This document shows, one piece after another, positions 25,039 to 36,913 of a stretch of 64,000 bases of DNA. The notes under the pieces are model-generated. The model saw only the letters and a list, made by a program, of their open reading frames with translations. It searched no databases and was not told where the DNA came from. The number at the start of each line of letters is the position of its first letter. The stretch's first letter is position 1. Location: assembly GCF_003605385.1 (NCBI RefSeq), contig NZ_QYTV02000001.1:828249-892248 (forward strand). Reading direction: 5' to 3'. This DNA is from Siminovitchia acidinfaciens (GTDB lineage Bacteria; Bacillota; Bacilli; Bacillales; Bacillaceae_C). Both the position numbers and the translations under genes were made by a program.

Positions 25039-25257
25039 ATGAAAAAACGAAAGGAATGGTTTTCTATCAACCCCCTGAAGATTCAGTACACAAATGATAT
25101 GGAAAAAGCACTCCACGGAGCCCACGGAATCGGTTATGAAACTTACAGGCACGATTGCGAAAAAAGAATCGAGGTTGAGAAGAGGCGTGAAAAAGAGTAT
25201 GTGGAGTCGCGGATAGTGGCAGCGAATATAGGTGGTAACCTTTCGTCAGGAAACTAA
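25039..25257 (+). CDS. small unknown protein
   Basis: 72 residues, unrecognised. Rich in Lys, Arg and Glu, with a predicted helix EKRIEVEKRREKEYVESRIV in the middle and no membrane segment or Cys motif. The ribosome site (AAAAGACGG) is weak. A clear terminator begins ten bases after the stop, which supports a transcribed gene here. It lies between yusE and the suf operon. Confidence 0.4.
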   Translation: MKKRKEWFSINPLKIQYTNDMEKALHGAHGIGYETYRHDCEKRIEVEKRREKEYVESRIVAANIGGNLSSGN

Positions 25258-25266
25258 TAATATCAG

Positions 25267-25302
25267 GCTGATCTGTTCAAAATAAACAGATCAGCTTTTT
25301 TC
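25267..25302 (+). terminator. rho-independent terminator
   Basis: Stem GCTGATCTGTT/AACAGATCAGC with CAAAATA loop and T-run. Confidence 0.9.
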
Positions 25303-25377
25303 GTTTTAACTGAAAAGGAGATACGGTGTCCAGAACTTACACAGAGCTTGACGGGAACGCGATTGGTGACCCAAGTG

Positions 25378-25490
25378 AACGCCTCCCGAAGAATGGCCGA
25401 AGCGAAAACACGGCAGTTGATTGGAGCGCCTCCCAAAGAACATTCAAACCGTAAACATGATACCCACGGTCCAACGCCTCCCGAAGAAGC
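25378..25490. repeat. three short repeats spaced 47-48 bp
   Basis: GCCTCCCGAAGAA at 25381, GCCTCCCAAAGAA at 25428 and GCCTCCCGAAGAA at 25476. The intervening sequences differ. It lies in the 450-nt gap before suf, which otherwise holds only the palindrome and promoter listed next. Confidence 0.6.
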
Positions 25491-25560
25491 AGTATAGATT
25501 AAAAACAGGGTCGCGAAATGAAGAAACAAAAAATCTGTAAAATCAGTCGAATCGCTTTCG

Positions 25561-25582
25561 TATTTGAGAACCTTCTCAAATA
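25561..25582. promoter_or_regulatory. perfect palindrome upstream of suf promoter
   Basis: Ten-bp arms TATTTGAGAA and TTCTCAAATA separated by CC, ending 34 bp before the suf -35 box. It resembles an operator; it does not match Fur or PerR consensus boxes. Confidence 0.5.
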
Positions 25583-25616
25583 AAATGAACTAAAATTCAA
25601 TTCATACGTGCTCTTG

Positions 25617-25645
25617 TTGATAATTATTTTAAAATGAGATAAGAT
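25617..25645 (+). promoter_or_regulatory. sigma-A promoter of suf operon
   Basis: TTGATA, 17-bp spacer, TAAGAT, about 60 bp before the sufC start. Confidence 0.65.
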
Positions 25646-25708
25646 TATAAGTGAGAAACAAATGAGAAAGAGATAACAAATATTTTTTTATATTTGGAGG
25701 TAATGAGG

Positions 25709-26491
25709 ATGGCTTCAACGTTGACAATCAAAGATCTTAATGTGTCCATCGATGACAAAGAGATCTTAAAAGGTGTAAACATTAACATAAATGGTGGAGA
25801 AGTCCACGCAGTAATGGGCCCGAATGGGACAGGAAAATCGACTTTATCCGCCGCTATCATGGGGCATCCGAGATATACGGTTACAAGCGGAAGCATTACG
25901 CTTGACGGCCAAGATGTCCTTGATATGGAAGTGGATGAGCGTGGGCGTGCAGGATTGTTTTCAGCTATGCAATATCCAAGCGAAATCAGCGGAGTGACGA
26001 ATGCAGAGTTTTTAAGAACAGCAATCAATGCCCGCCGCGAAGAAGGAAAAGAAATTTCCTTAATGAAATTCATTCGCGAGATGGACAAGGAAATGGAACT
26101 GCTTGAAATGGATCCGAATATGGCACAGCGCTATTTGAACGAAGGATTCTCAGGCGGAGAAAAGAAACGTAACGAAATTCTTCAATTATTAATGCTAAAA
26201 CCAAAATTTGCGATTCTGGATGAAATTGACTCAGGTCTTGACATAGATGCATTAAAAATAGTTTCCGACGGAATTAACAAAATGAGGGGCAGCGATTTTG
26301 GGTGCCTCGTTATCACTCACTACCAACGGCTTCTCAACTATATCACTCCTGACTTTGTACACGTAATGATGCAAGGCCGGATCGTGAAATCAGGCGGCCC
26401 AGAATTGGCACAGCGCCTGGAAGCGGAAGGCTATGACTGGGTTAAGGAAGAGCTTGGAATCGAAGACGAGACTGTTGGCCAAGAAGCATAA
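25709..26491 (+). CDS. sufC: Fe-S cluster assembly ATPase SufC
   Basis: 260 residues from the ATG at 25709 (GGAGG eight bases upstream; the ATG at 25703 is too close). ABC-type ATPase: Walker [10 protein letters not shown], signature [14 protein letters not shown], Walker [13 protein letters not shown]. SufC binds SufB and SufD to form the scaffold on which Fe-S clusters are built. First gene of sufCDSUB, 17 nt before sufD. Confidence 0.96.
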   Translation: MASTLTIKDLNVSIDDKEILKGVNININGGEVHAVMGPNGTGKSTLSAAIMGHPRYTVTSGSITLDGQDVLDMEVDERGRAGLFSAMQYPSEISGVTNAEFLRTAINARREEGKEISLMKFIREMDKEMELLEMDPNMAQRYLNEGFSGGEKKRNEILQLLMLKPKFAILDEIDSGLDIDALKIVSDGINKMRGSDFGCLVITHYQRLLNYITPDFVHVMMQGRIVKSGGPELAQRLEAEGYDWVKEELGIEDETVGQEA

Positions 26492-26508
26492 GTGGTAGGG
26501 GGATTGAA

Positions 26509-29475
<2,967 letters not shown>

Positions 29476-29495
29476 AAGAATGGAGGAATGGATCA

Positions 29496-30896
29496 ATGGC
29501 TAAAGAAGCACCTCAAATAGGCGGCGAATATAAATATGGCTTTAGGGATAAGGACGTTTCCATTTACCGTTCAGAGCGCGGATTGACACGTGAAATTGTT
29601 GAAGAGATTTCAAAGATGAAGGAAGAGCCTCAGTGGATGCTCGACTTTCGCCTTAAATCATTGGAGCATTTTTACAAAATGCCAATGCCACAGTGGGGTG
29701 GGGATTTAAATTCCCTTAACTTTGATGAAATCAGATATTACGTGAAACCGTCCGAGAATGCGGAGCGTTCTTGGGACGAAGTGCCTGAGGAAATTAAGCA
29801 GACGTTTGATAAGCTCGGTATACCTGAAGCTGAGCAAAAATGGCTCGCAGGGGTTTCTGCACAATATGAATCAGAAGTTGTTTACCACAACATGAAGGAA
29901 GATCTGGAGGAGATGGGAATCGTATTTAAAGATACGGATTCCGCCTTGCAAGAAAACGAAGAGATCTTTAAGGAACACTGGGCAACAGTGATTCCACCAA
30001 CGGACAACAAATTTTCCGCATTGAACTCTGCTGTTTGGTCCGGAGGATCTTTCATCTATGTTCCGCCAGGAGTAAAAGTGGATACACCGCTCCAAGCTTA
30101 TTTCAGAATCAACTCTGAAAACATGGGGCAGTTTGAACGTACACTGATCATCGTTGACGAAGGTGCACACGTTCACTATGTTGAAGGTTGTACAGCACCA
30201 ACTTATACAACAAACTCGCTCCACAGTGCAGTTGTTGAGATCATCGTTAAAAAAGATGGGTACTGCCGTTATACGACAATCCAGAACTGGGCCAATAACG
30301 TATATAACCTTGTAACAAAACGTGCGGTCTGTGATGAGCGCGCAACAATGGAATGGATCGACGGCAACTTCGGTTCAAAACTCACGATGAAATATCCTGC
30401 AGTTCTGCTGAGAGGCGAAGGAGCAAGAGGATTGACTCTTTCCATTGCACTGGCAGGGAAAGGACAACATCAGGATTCAGGAGCGAAAATGATGCACTTG
30501 GCTCCGAATACAACGTCTTCCATCGTTTCCAAATCCATGTCCCAGCATGGCGGTAAGGTAACGTATCGTGGAATCGTCCACTTCGGCCGTAAAGCTGACG
30601 GTGCCCGTGCAAACATCGAATGTGATACAATGATTCTGGATGACCAATCCACATCAGATACAATTCCTTACAATGAAATTTACAATGACAACATTTCACT
30701 TGAGCACGAAGCGAAAGTTTCCAAAGTCTCTGAGGAGCAGCTCTTCTACCTGATGAGCCGCGGTATCAGCGAACAGGAAGCAGTAGAAATGATCGTCATG
30801 GGCTTCATCGAGCCATTTACAAAAGAACTTCCGATGGAATATGCGGTTGAAATGAACCGTTTGATCAAGTTTGAGATGGAAGGTTCCATCGGTTAA
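29496..30896 (+). CDS. sufB: Fe-S cluster assembly protein SufB
   Basis: 466 residues from the ATG at 29496, eight bases behind GGAGG. Core motifs are [40 protein letters not shown], and the C-terminal [20 protein letters not shown] then [21 protein letters not shown]. It is the main scaffold subunit, holding the nascent cluster with SufC and SufD. Last gene of the operon, closed by a terminator. Confidence 0.97.
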   Translation: MAKEAPQIGGEYKYGFRDKDVSIYRSERGLTREIVEEISKMKEEPQWMLDFRLKSLEHFYKMPMPQWGGDLNSLNFDEIRYYVKPSENAERSWDEVPEEIKQTFDKLGIPEAEQKWLAGVSAQYESEVVYHNMKEDLEEMGIVFKDTDSALQENEEIFKEHWATVIPPTDNKFSALNSAVWSGGSFIYVPPGVKVDTPLQAYFRINSENMGQFERTLIIVDEGAHVHYVEGCTAPTYTTNSLHSAVVEIIVKKDGYCRYTTIQNWANNVYNLVTKRAVCDERATMEWIDGNFGSKLTMKYPAVLLRGEGARGLTLSIALAGKGQHQDSGAKMMHLAPNTTSSIVSKSMSQHGGKVTYRGIVHFGRKADGARANIECDTMILDDQSTSDTIPYNEIYNDNISLEHEAKVSKVSEEQLFYLMSRGISEQEAVEMIVMGFIEPFTKELPMEYAVEMNRLIKFEMEGSIG

Positions 30897-30910
30897 TAAT
30901 ATGAGTGAAA

Positions 30911-30945
30911 AAGAATGGAGAGCCTGGCCTCCATTCTTTTTTTTG
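30911..30945 (+). terminator. rho-independent terminator of suf operon
   Basis: Stem AAGAATGGAG/CTCCATTCTT with AGCCTGGC loop and eight T residues. Confidence 0.93.
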
Positions 30946-31057
30946 ACTTTATTTGCACTAAGAGCCGCATTTTTTACCTAGTAAGTTCGGCTTTAATATG
31001 AGATGAAGTATTGGTAGACGGACTTTGAATCATGCTACACTAAATGCAGGTGATTTT

Positions 31058-31900
31058 ATGATTTATATTGGAGTTACCGGATGGGGCGACCATGATATTT
31101 ACCACCAAGGGGTTGCTGTGCGTGATAAATTGAAGGAATATGCGGCCCACTTTCCAACAGTGGAAGTGGATGCGTCTTTTTATGCGGTTCAGCCTGCTCG
31201 TAACGTGGAGAAATGGGTGAAGGATACGCCGGCTGATTTTCGCTTTGTCGTCAAGGCTTATCAAGGGATGACTGGTCATCAGCGCGGAGAAATTCCGTTT
31301 TCGTCAAAAGAGGAAATGTTTGATGCGTTTAAAGTGTCACTAACGCCATACGTTGAGAGCGGCAAGCTTGCGATGGTTCTGTTTCAATTCCCGCCTTGGT
31401 TTGACTGCAAGAAGGAAAACGTTGCATATTTGCGGTATTGCCGTGACAAGATGGATGGATATCCAGTTGCCCTTGAGTTTCGAAACCAGTCTTGGTTTTC
31501 GGCTAAGTTTCGTGCGCAAACGCTGAGGTTTATGGAAGCGGAGGGGTGGATTCACAGCATTTGTGATGAACCACAGGTTGGTGAAGGATCGATCCCGACG
31601 GTGCTTAAAGCGACGGATAAGGAAAAAACGCTAGTCCGAATGCACGGAAGGAACACAGCTGCATGGATGAAGCCAAACGGAAAAAATTGGCGGGAGGTCC
31701 GCTATTTATATCGTTATAATAAAGAAGAGCTTTTGGAATGGAAAGAAAACATACTGAAGCTTCAAAATGAAACAAAGGATATCTATGTCCTATTTAATAA
31801 TAATTCAGGCGGAGATGCTGCCGGGAACGCTAAAGAATTTATTCAATTGATGGACATAAGATATGAAGGACTTGCCGCAAAACAATTGGATTTGTTCTGA
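31058..31900 (+). CDS. yunF: DUF72 family protein YunF
   Basis: 280 residues from the ATG at 31058, with GCAGGTGATTT upstream. DUF72 marks are the N-terminal IYIGVTGWG, FPTVEVDASFYAVQP, DFRFVVKAYQGMTGH and the C-terminal DIYVLFNNNSGGDAAGNA. The family is predicted to form a TIM barrel of unknown activity (sometimes linked to nucleic acid metabolism). Next to yunD as in B. subtilis. Confidence 0.88.
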   Translation: MIYIGVTGWGDHDIYHQGVAVRDKLKEYAAHFPTVEVDASFYAVQPARNVEKWVKDTPADFRFVVKAYQGMTGHQRGEIPFSSKEEMFDAFKVSLTPYVESGKLAMVLFQFPPWFDCKKENVAYLRYCRDKMDGYPVALEFRNQSWFSAKFRAQTLRFMEAEGWIHSICDEPQVGEGSIPTVLKATDKEKTLVRMHGRNTAAWMKPNGKNWREVRYLYRYNKEELLEWKENILKLQNETKDIYVLFNNNSGGDAAGNAKEFIQLMDIRYEGLAAKQLDLF

Positions 31901-31998
31901 TAGTCCACTTAATACGGCTAGGGGGCTTATCCAGGACAAAGCAAGGCCGCTGATAAAAAATGCTGCCACTTTTCCAATGACTGATAGGAAGTGTATTT

Positions 31999-33369
31999 GT
32001 GAGAGAAAAAATTCATATATACCATACGAATGACATTCACAGCCATTTTGAAAAATGGCCGCGGATTAGAAAGTTTCTAAAAGAACGTCGAGACCTTCAT
32101 GAGGCCAACGAGGAAGATGTGTTTATTTTTGACTCCGGAGACTTTATTGACAGATGGCATTCGTTTACGGAAGGGACCCTTGGAAAAGGGAATGTGGCTT
32201 TGTTCAATGATGCGGGCTATACGGCTGTCACCATCGGAAATAATGAAGGCCTTACATTGCCCCACGATGTTTTAAATCATGTATATGCTCAAGCGGAATT
32301 TGATGTTATGGCGGCAAATGTATATTTGCCAGGCGGAACAAGGCCTTCATGGGCATTGCCTTATCAAATATATAAGACATCAAGAGGAACAAAAATCGGT
32401 GTTACGGCAGCAACCGCCTATTACCGTCCACTATATAAGCTATTGGGCTGGGAATTGTCTGAGCCGATAGCAGAGCTAAAAAAGCAAATTTCCGATTTGC
32501 AAAAGCAGGTTGACATCATTATCGTACTATCCCATTTGGGCATGCATGATGATCAAACCATTGCGGAGCACAATCCGCGTGTTGATCTGATTTTGGGAGG
32601 CCATACTCACCACGTTTTTATGAACGGGAAAAAAGTGAACCATACGACATTGGGGGCTGCGGGAAGATACGGAGAATATATCGGCTACGTAGAAGCGGAA
32701 ATTGATACGGGACCATTTTTGTGGAAAAAGTTCACAGCTTCACTTTTTGAGACGGCAATTTTGGACAATCCTCCGAATGCAGGGGAATATATTAAGGAAT
32801 TGGATGCGATAGGAAAAGAGCTGCTGCAAACTGAAGTAGTCACGCTTCCCCAACCATTGAATTATTCCTGGCAGGAGCATTCCGAACTACCGGCTATATT
32901 GTGTGAGGCACTGTATAAATGGTGTAAAGGGGATTGTGCTCTGGTCAACTCCGGTCTTATCCTCTCATCGCTTGAGAAAGGAAAAGTGACGAAATACGAC
33001 CTTCATCGTATGCTTCCTCATCCCATCAATCCATGTCTCGTTGAATTAACGGGCGCAGAGCTTGAGGAAGTGATCCGGAAGGCTGAAGACAGCGCCTTGT
33101 CCGAACTTGAATTCCAGGGGCTTGGCTTCAGGGGCATTATGATGGGCAAATTTGTCTACCATAAAATTGAAATTGAAAACAATAATCAATCCATAAAAAT
33201 TGCCGGAAAACCGCTTATCCCGGAAAAAATCTATCACTTGGCAACTTTAGATATGTTCACATTTGGTGTGTTTTTGCCACCTATAAAAAATGCCAGAAGG
33301 AAGATATACTATTTACCGGAATTTGTCCGCGATCTTATGGAATGGGAATTGAAAAACCGTTATATCTGA
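31999..33369 (+). CDS. yunD: 5'-nucleotidase/UDP-sugar hydrolase-family phosphoesterase YunD
   Basis: 456 residues. The N-terminal calcineurin-like metallophosphatase domain has all blocks: YHTNDIHSHF, IFDSGDFIDRWH, TIGNNEGL, VLSHLGMHDD and LILGGHTHHVF (residues 6-210). The C-terminal 5'-nucleotidase domain covers about 260-440. No signal peptide, so a cytoplasmic enzyme, unlike the exported UshA. GTG at 31999 with AGGAAGTG upstream. Substrate is probably a nucleotide or nucleotide-sugar. Confidence 0.88.
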   Translation: MREKIHIYHTNDIHSHFEKWPRIRKFLKERRDLHEANEEDVFIFDSGDFIDRWHSFTEGTLGKGNVALFNDAGYTAVTIGNNEGLTLPHDVLNHVYAQAEFDVMAANVYLPGGTRPSWALPYQIYKTSRGTKIGVTAATAYYRPLYKLLGWELSEPIAELKKQISDLQKQVDIIIVLSHLGMHDDQTIAEHNPRVDLILGGHTHHVFMNGKKVNHTTLGAAGRYGEYIGYVEAEIDTGPFLWKKFTASLFETAILDNPPNAGEYIKELDAIGKELLQTEVVTLPQPLNYSWQEHSELPAILCEALYKWCKGDCALVNSGLILSSLEKGKVTKYDLHRMLPHPINPCLVELTGAELEEVIRKAEDSALSELEFQGLGFRGIMMGKFVYHKIEIENNNQSIKIAGKPLIPEKIYHLATLDMFTFGVFLPPIKNARRKIYYLPEFVRDLMEWELKNRYI

Positions 33370-33680
33370 CCTTCCAGTCTAGGAAGGGGAACTGGGCGGC
33401 AATAGCTCCTATTAAAAACCAGTCAGCCTATCTCTGAACTGACTAATTTGCTAAGCTTTTTTAGATGATCCCCTAATATCCCGTTCCTTGCATCGGCTGA
33501 ATTCGTGCCCGAGAATCGGGTTTAACCTGTATATCGGTGAGGAAAGCCGCTTATTCGTTCTCGAATTTCAAGTTTAGCCTGTTCTTCGTAACGAATAACA
33601 AGATGGAAAACATATTGTAACACCCTGTGCAACTATTCATTCGCCCCTTCATATAATGGGTACCGGAAGGGGTGGATTCA
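33370..33680. other. intergenic region with one short hairpin
   Basis: CCTTCC/GGAAGG hairpin at 33370-33387 right after the yunD stop, without T-run. I see no gene, repeat or clear promoter in the remaining 290 nt apart from an AT-rich CATATAAT near 33650. Confidence 0.4.
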
Positions 33681-33983
33681 ATGGTTAGTATTGAGCCCGT
33701 GGTGATTGACGGGCATATGTTTGTCGCATCCACTGTTCGTTTGCCGAAAACAACACTTCTTACTGTATCAAATGATAAAGGATACATTATGTGCGGTGCC
33801 CTTGATGTCGGGTTGTTAAACAGCAAGCTGAAAGACCGCGGTATTATTGCAGGCAGGGCGGTCGGAGTCAGAACGATCGGCCAATTGCTGGATGCACCGT
33901 TGGAATCGGTAACGCTTGCTGCACGAGAGCTTGGCATCACACCCGGAACCACGGGCCGCAACGCATTGTTAAAAATGCTTTGA
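33681..33983 (+). CDS. yunC: DUF1805 protein YunC
   Basis: 100 residues from the ATG at 33681, behind GAAGGGGTGG; the in-frame GTG at 33672 is within that site. It contains YIMCGALDVGLLNSKLKDRG and GIIAGRAVGVRTIGQLLDAP, characteristic of the small YunC family, whose function is unknown. Between yunD and yunB as in B. subtilis. Confidence 0.85.
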   Translation: MVSIEPVVIDGHMFVASTVRLPKTTLLTVSNDKGYIMCGALDVGLLNSKLKDRGIIAGRAVGVRTIGQLLDAPLESVTLAARELGITPGTTGRNALLKML

Positions 33984-34059
33984 TGGACGGCAGCGGGCAA
34001 TTTTATAAACGTGCGCTATATCCCTCCTTGTACGCATATATTTGTATAAGGGGGGATTA

Positions 34060-34830
34060 GTGTTGGCTCGATTTCATGCTCGTAAGTACCGGCGGGGACC
34101 ACTACCTTTCCGCTATGTCATGTTAATATCATTCGTTTTTTTTATTTTTTCCACAGCTGCTGGACTGTGGATTGTGAATAAAGGGATCAAGCCCGTATTA
34201 ATAAGTTATGCAGAATCCCAAACAAAGAAAATTGCGCCGATGGTGGTCAGCAAAGCCGTCAAGGATGTGATTCCGGAAGTAAAAGACTTAAGGGAAATAA
34301 CGGAGATTGTCCCGGATGGAGTCGGTGGAAAGACAGTCCAGTTCAAGACCGATATTATCAATGAGACTCAGGCGGACATATCCAGAGCAATTCAATTGAA
34401 TCTCAGACAAGCAGAAGCAGGAAATCTGGCCTCATTTCATCAGGAGACAGGTGTGCAATTTTCCTACGATCAATCTGCAAAAGGCGAAGGAATCGTATAT
34501 TCATTTCCTCTTGGCCAGGCAACGAATAATGCCTTGTTGGCCAACCTAGGCCCGCGGATACCGATTCGGTTCACTCCTGTCGGCAGTGTAAATACGAATG
34601 TTGAAACAAAGGTTGAACAATATCCTATTAACAACATGTTCGTAACAGTGTCAGTCCAGGTCAGTGTCAACGTCCAGATTATTATCCCTTTTGGTAGCGG
34701 ACAGGCGAAAGTCGATCAGGAAGTGCCGATTGCCATTGGACTCTATCCATTGGACGTTCCGCAATTTTATAACAACAGTGGGACAATGAACCCGTCCATT
34801 CAGTATCCTGGTTCTCAAAATTCACCTTAG
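34060..34830 (+). CDS. yunB: sporulation protein YunB
   Basis: 256 residues. GTG at 34060 or TTG at 34063 are both possible behind AAGGGGGG. There is one membrane helix near the N-terminus (YVMLISFVFFIFSTAAGLWIV) after a basic segment, then a large domain predicted outside the membrane with TVQFKTDIINETQADISRAI and GPRIPIRFTPVGSVNTNVET. YunB is a mother-cell sporulation protein of unknown biochemical role. A sigma-A-type promoter for the next gene starts right behind it. Confidence 0.85.
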   Translation: MLARFHARKYRRGPLPFRYVMLISFVFFIFSTAAGLWIVNKGIKPVLISYAESQTKKIAPMVVSKAVKDVIPEVKDLREITEIVPDGVGGKTVQFKTDIINETQADISRAIQLNLRQAEAGNLASFHQETGVQFSYDQSAKGEGIVYSFPLGQATNNALLANLGPRIPIRFTPVGSVNTNVETKVEQYPINNMFVTVSVQVSVNVQIIIPFGSGQAKVDQEVPIAIGLYPLDVPQFYNNSGTMNPSIQYPGSQNSP

Positions 34831-34832
34831 GA

Positions 34833-34861
34833 TTGTCAACAATTACGTTTAATGATATTAT
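34833..34861 (+). promoter_or_regulatory. sigma-A promoter of NhaC-family gene
   Basis: TTGTCA, 17-bp spacer, TATTAT. The predicted transcript has a leader of about 270 nt. Confidence 0.6.
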
Positions 34862-34867
34862 ACTTGT

Positions 34868-34997
34868 ATAACAGTATGAAAACCTTTTCAAGTGATTGAG
34901 GGGTGGAAAACAGAGGAAGTTACAATAAAAAATATTAACAAAAAGCTTCGCTGGTGTTATATTGTAAGAGGCCACGCATGATGTGGTTTTTTTCTTT
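34868..34997 (+). ncRNA. structured leader with internal terminator upstream of antiporter gene
   Basis: After the promoter come GAAAACCTTTTC/GAGGGGT pairing, a TTACAAT...ATTGTAA stem enclosing a 30-nt loop (34920-34973), and a CCAC/GTGG hairpin with a long T-run (34977-34996). The arrangement of promoter, folded aptamer-like part, terminator and gene 140 nt further on is that of a riboswitch or attenuator. No known class was recognised. Confidence 0.45.
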
Positions 34998-35139
34998 TTT
35001 TAACAATGGTTCTGCAAGAAAGTGAAGCTTATGAAAAATGCAATTTCTATATTTCTATAAAATTATTCCGGTTCATATCATTTGCAGAAACCGATGCAGC
35101 AGTGCACAGCAATTGTCTGTGTGAGAAATGGAGGAAAAT

Positions 35140-36735
35140 ATGGAGCAGTCGATTTTTTCACTATTGCCGCCATTATTGGCTATCTTGATGGTTATCCTGA
35201 CCCGGAGGGTGTTGCTTTCTTTAGGAACCGGCATTATTGTTTCAGCCTTTTTATTGGGAAAAGGAAATATCGTACAATCTTTTTCAATTTTATGGGATGC
35301 CGTTAAAGGGATTTTTGTTGAAGATGGTGGATTAAACACTTGGAACTTATATATATTGGTATTCCTGTTTTTACTGGGTGCAATCACCGCTCTTGTTAAT
35401 ATTGCTGGGGGAAGCAGGGCTTTCGGCGAATGGGCCATGACAAAAGTGAAAACCCGTGCAGGCGCACAAATTTTAACTGCGATATTTGGAATTATTATCT
35501 TTATCGATGACTACTTTAACGCGCTTGCGGTTGGCCAGGTGGCACGTCCAATCACGGACCGCCATCGAGTGTCCAGGGCGAAGCTTGCATATTTGATTGA
35601 TTCAACATCGGCACCGATTTGTGTGATTTCACCGATTTCCAGCTGGGGGGCTTTCATCATTGGAATTATCGGTACAGTGCTTGCGACGCATAATATTACA
35701 GATATATCCGCGTTTACAGCTTTCCTGAAGATTATTCCAATGAACCTGTATGTATGGGCAACGCTCGGAGTTGTTTTTATTATTGCGATTCGCAATGTTG
35801 ACTTTGGGACAATGAGAGCGCATGAAGAAAGAACGATGGAAACAGGTATTCCTTATGATCCGGATAAGGAAATTCCTGGTGAGATAAAAGAAGAGTTGCC
35901 GTCTAGTGAAAAAGGAACGGTAGGAGATTTGCTCTGGCCGATCGTTGCACTTTTTGTTGGAACAATTGCAGCTATTGTTTGGAGCGGTTTGAAAGGAAGC
36001 GAAGGCGGAGCCACGATTATGGACATCTTCGGAAATGCAGATGTCTCATTGGCGCTTGTATATGGAGGACTGTTAGGCCTCGTTGTTTCTGCTATCTCAT
36101 TTTTCCGCCAAAAGGCTATAAACAGTTCGATGGACTCCTCGCTCCTTTTGAAAGGAATCGGCGTTGGCATGAAATCCATGCTCCCGGCGGTGTTGATTTT
36201 AGTATTTGCGTGGGCAATCATTACCCTGATTGATGAATTAGGTACTGGGGTGTACCTGGGGAACGTCGTTGCAAACTCTCAAATGAATATTGCATTTTTG
36301 CCGTTGGTCATGTTTGTCGTTGCAGGCTTAATGGCTTTTGCAACAGGTACATCTTGGGGATCATTTGGAATCTTATTGCCGATTGCGGGACAAGTAGTGG
36401 CTGCAACAGATATGTCAATGATGCTGCCGGCGCTAGCCGCTGTCCTTGCTGGATCCGTCTTTGGAGATCATTGCTCTCCAATTTCAGACACAACAATCCT
36501 GTCCTCTACTGGGGCCGGATGCAATCATATGGACCATGTCATCACTCAGCTTCCATATGCCTTATTGTCAGCATTGATAGCTGCTATCGGATTCGTTGTC
36601 ATGGGCTTGACTGATAATGGGATGATGGGACTTGCAGCGGTTATTGTCCTGTTGATTATCTTCGCGTTGACTACAAAAAAGAATAAAGTGCCTCAGGGTA
36701 ATATGGTTACGGAAAAACCGAATCCTGGAAGATAA
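35140..36735 (+). CDS. Na+/H+ antiporter NhaC-family transporter
   Basis: 531 residues from the ATG at 35140 (GGAGG upstream; the in-frame ATG at 35128 overlaps it). About twelve membrane segments. Family marks are IIFIDDYFNALAVGQVARPI, RAKLAYLIDSTSAPICVISP, ISSWGAF, and GTSWGSFGILLPIAGQ with VFGDHCSPISDTTIL. NhaC-superfamily proteins exchange sodium for protons or, in some branches, transport amino acids such as lysine. A leader with an internal terminator suggests ligand- or ion-dependent control. It is inserted between yunB and lytH relative to B. subtilis. Confidence 0.85.
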   Translation: MEQSIFSLLPPLLAILMVILTRRVLLSLGTGIIVSAFLLGKGNIVQSFSILWDAVKGIFVEDGGLNTWNLYILVFLFLLGAITALVNIAGGSRAFGEWAMTKVKTRAGAQILTAIFGIIIFIDDYFNALAVGQVARPITDRHRVSRAKLAYLIDSTSAPICVISPISSWGAFIIGIIGTVLATHNITDISAFTAFLKIIPMNLYVWATLGVVFIIAIRNVDFGTMRAHEERTMETGIPYDPDKEIPGEIKEELPSSEKGTVGDLLWPIVALFVGTIAAIVWSGLKGSEGGATIMDIFGNADVSLALVYGGLLGLVVSAISFFRQKAINSSMDSSLLLKGIGVGMKSMLPAVLILVFAWAIITLIDELGTGVYLGNVVANSQMNIAFLPLVMFVVAGLMAFATGTSWGSFGILLPIAGQVVAATDMSMMLPALAAVLAGSVFGDHCSPISDTTILSSTGAGCNHMDHVITQLPYALLSALIAAIGFVVMGLTDNGMMGLAAVIVLLIIFALTTKKNKVPQGNMVTEKPNPGR

Positions 36736-36765
36736 AAAGACAGCTTTTTGGCTGTCTTTTTTTTA
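36734..36765 (+). terminator. rho-independent terminator
   Basis: Stem AAAAAGACAGC/GCTGTCTTTTT with TTTTTG loop and T-run. Confidence 0.92.
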
Positions 36766-36818
36766 TGCTAGAATAGTTTTATTATAAAATTTATATAGAT
36801 TTATTGCATAATTTCATT

Positions 36819-36847
36819 TTGACAAAATAAGAATGAATAGATATACT
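36819..36847 (+). promoter_or_regulatory. strong sigma-A promoter of NSS transporter
   Basis: Consensus TTGACA, 17-bp spacer, TATACT. Confidence 0.75.
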
Positions 36848-36859
36848 AACTTTAAAGTT

Positions 36860-36872
36860 TGAATAATATTCA
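36860..36872. promoter_or_regulatory. 13-bp palindrome just after the -10 box
   Basis: TGAATAATATTCA is a perfect palindrome 12 bp downstream of TATACT, where a repressor would block initiation. Regulator unknown. Confidence 0.4.
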
Positions 36873-36913
36873 GACTCTTCGCAAGAAAAAATTTATTATG
36901 AGGGGGTATTTTA

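Noticed and set aside
25263-25529. 88-codon minus-strand frame between the small unknown gene and suf
   Set aside because: It runs through a terminator and the three GCCTCCC repeats, has no ribosome site and an unlikely composition.
34868-34997. Lysine riboswitch in front of the NhaC-family gene
   Set aside because: The leader before the terminator is about 130 nt and I see none of the conserved L-box blocks; a different or unknown leader is more likely.
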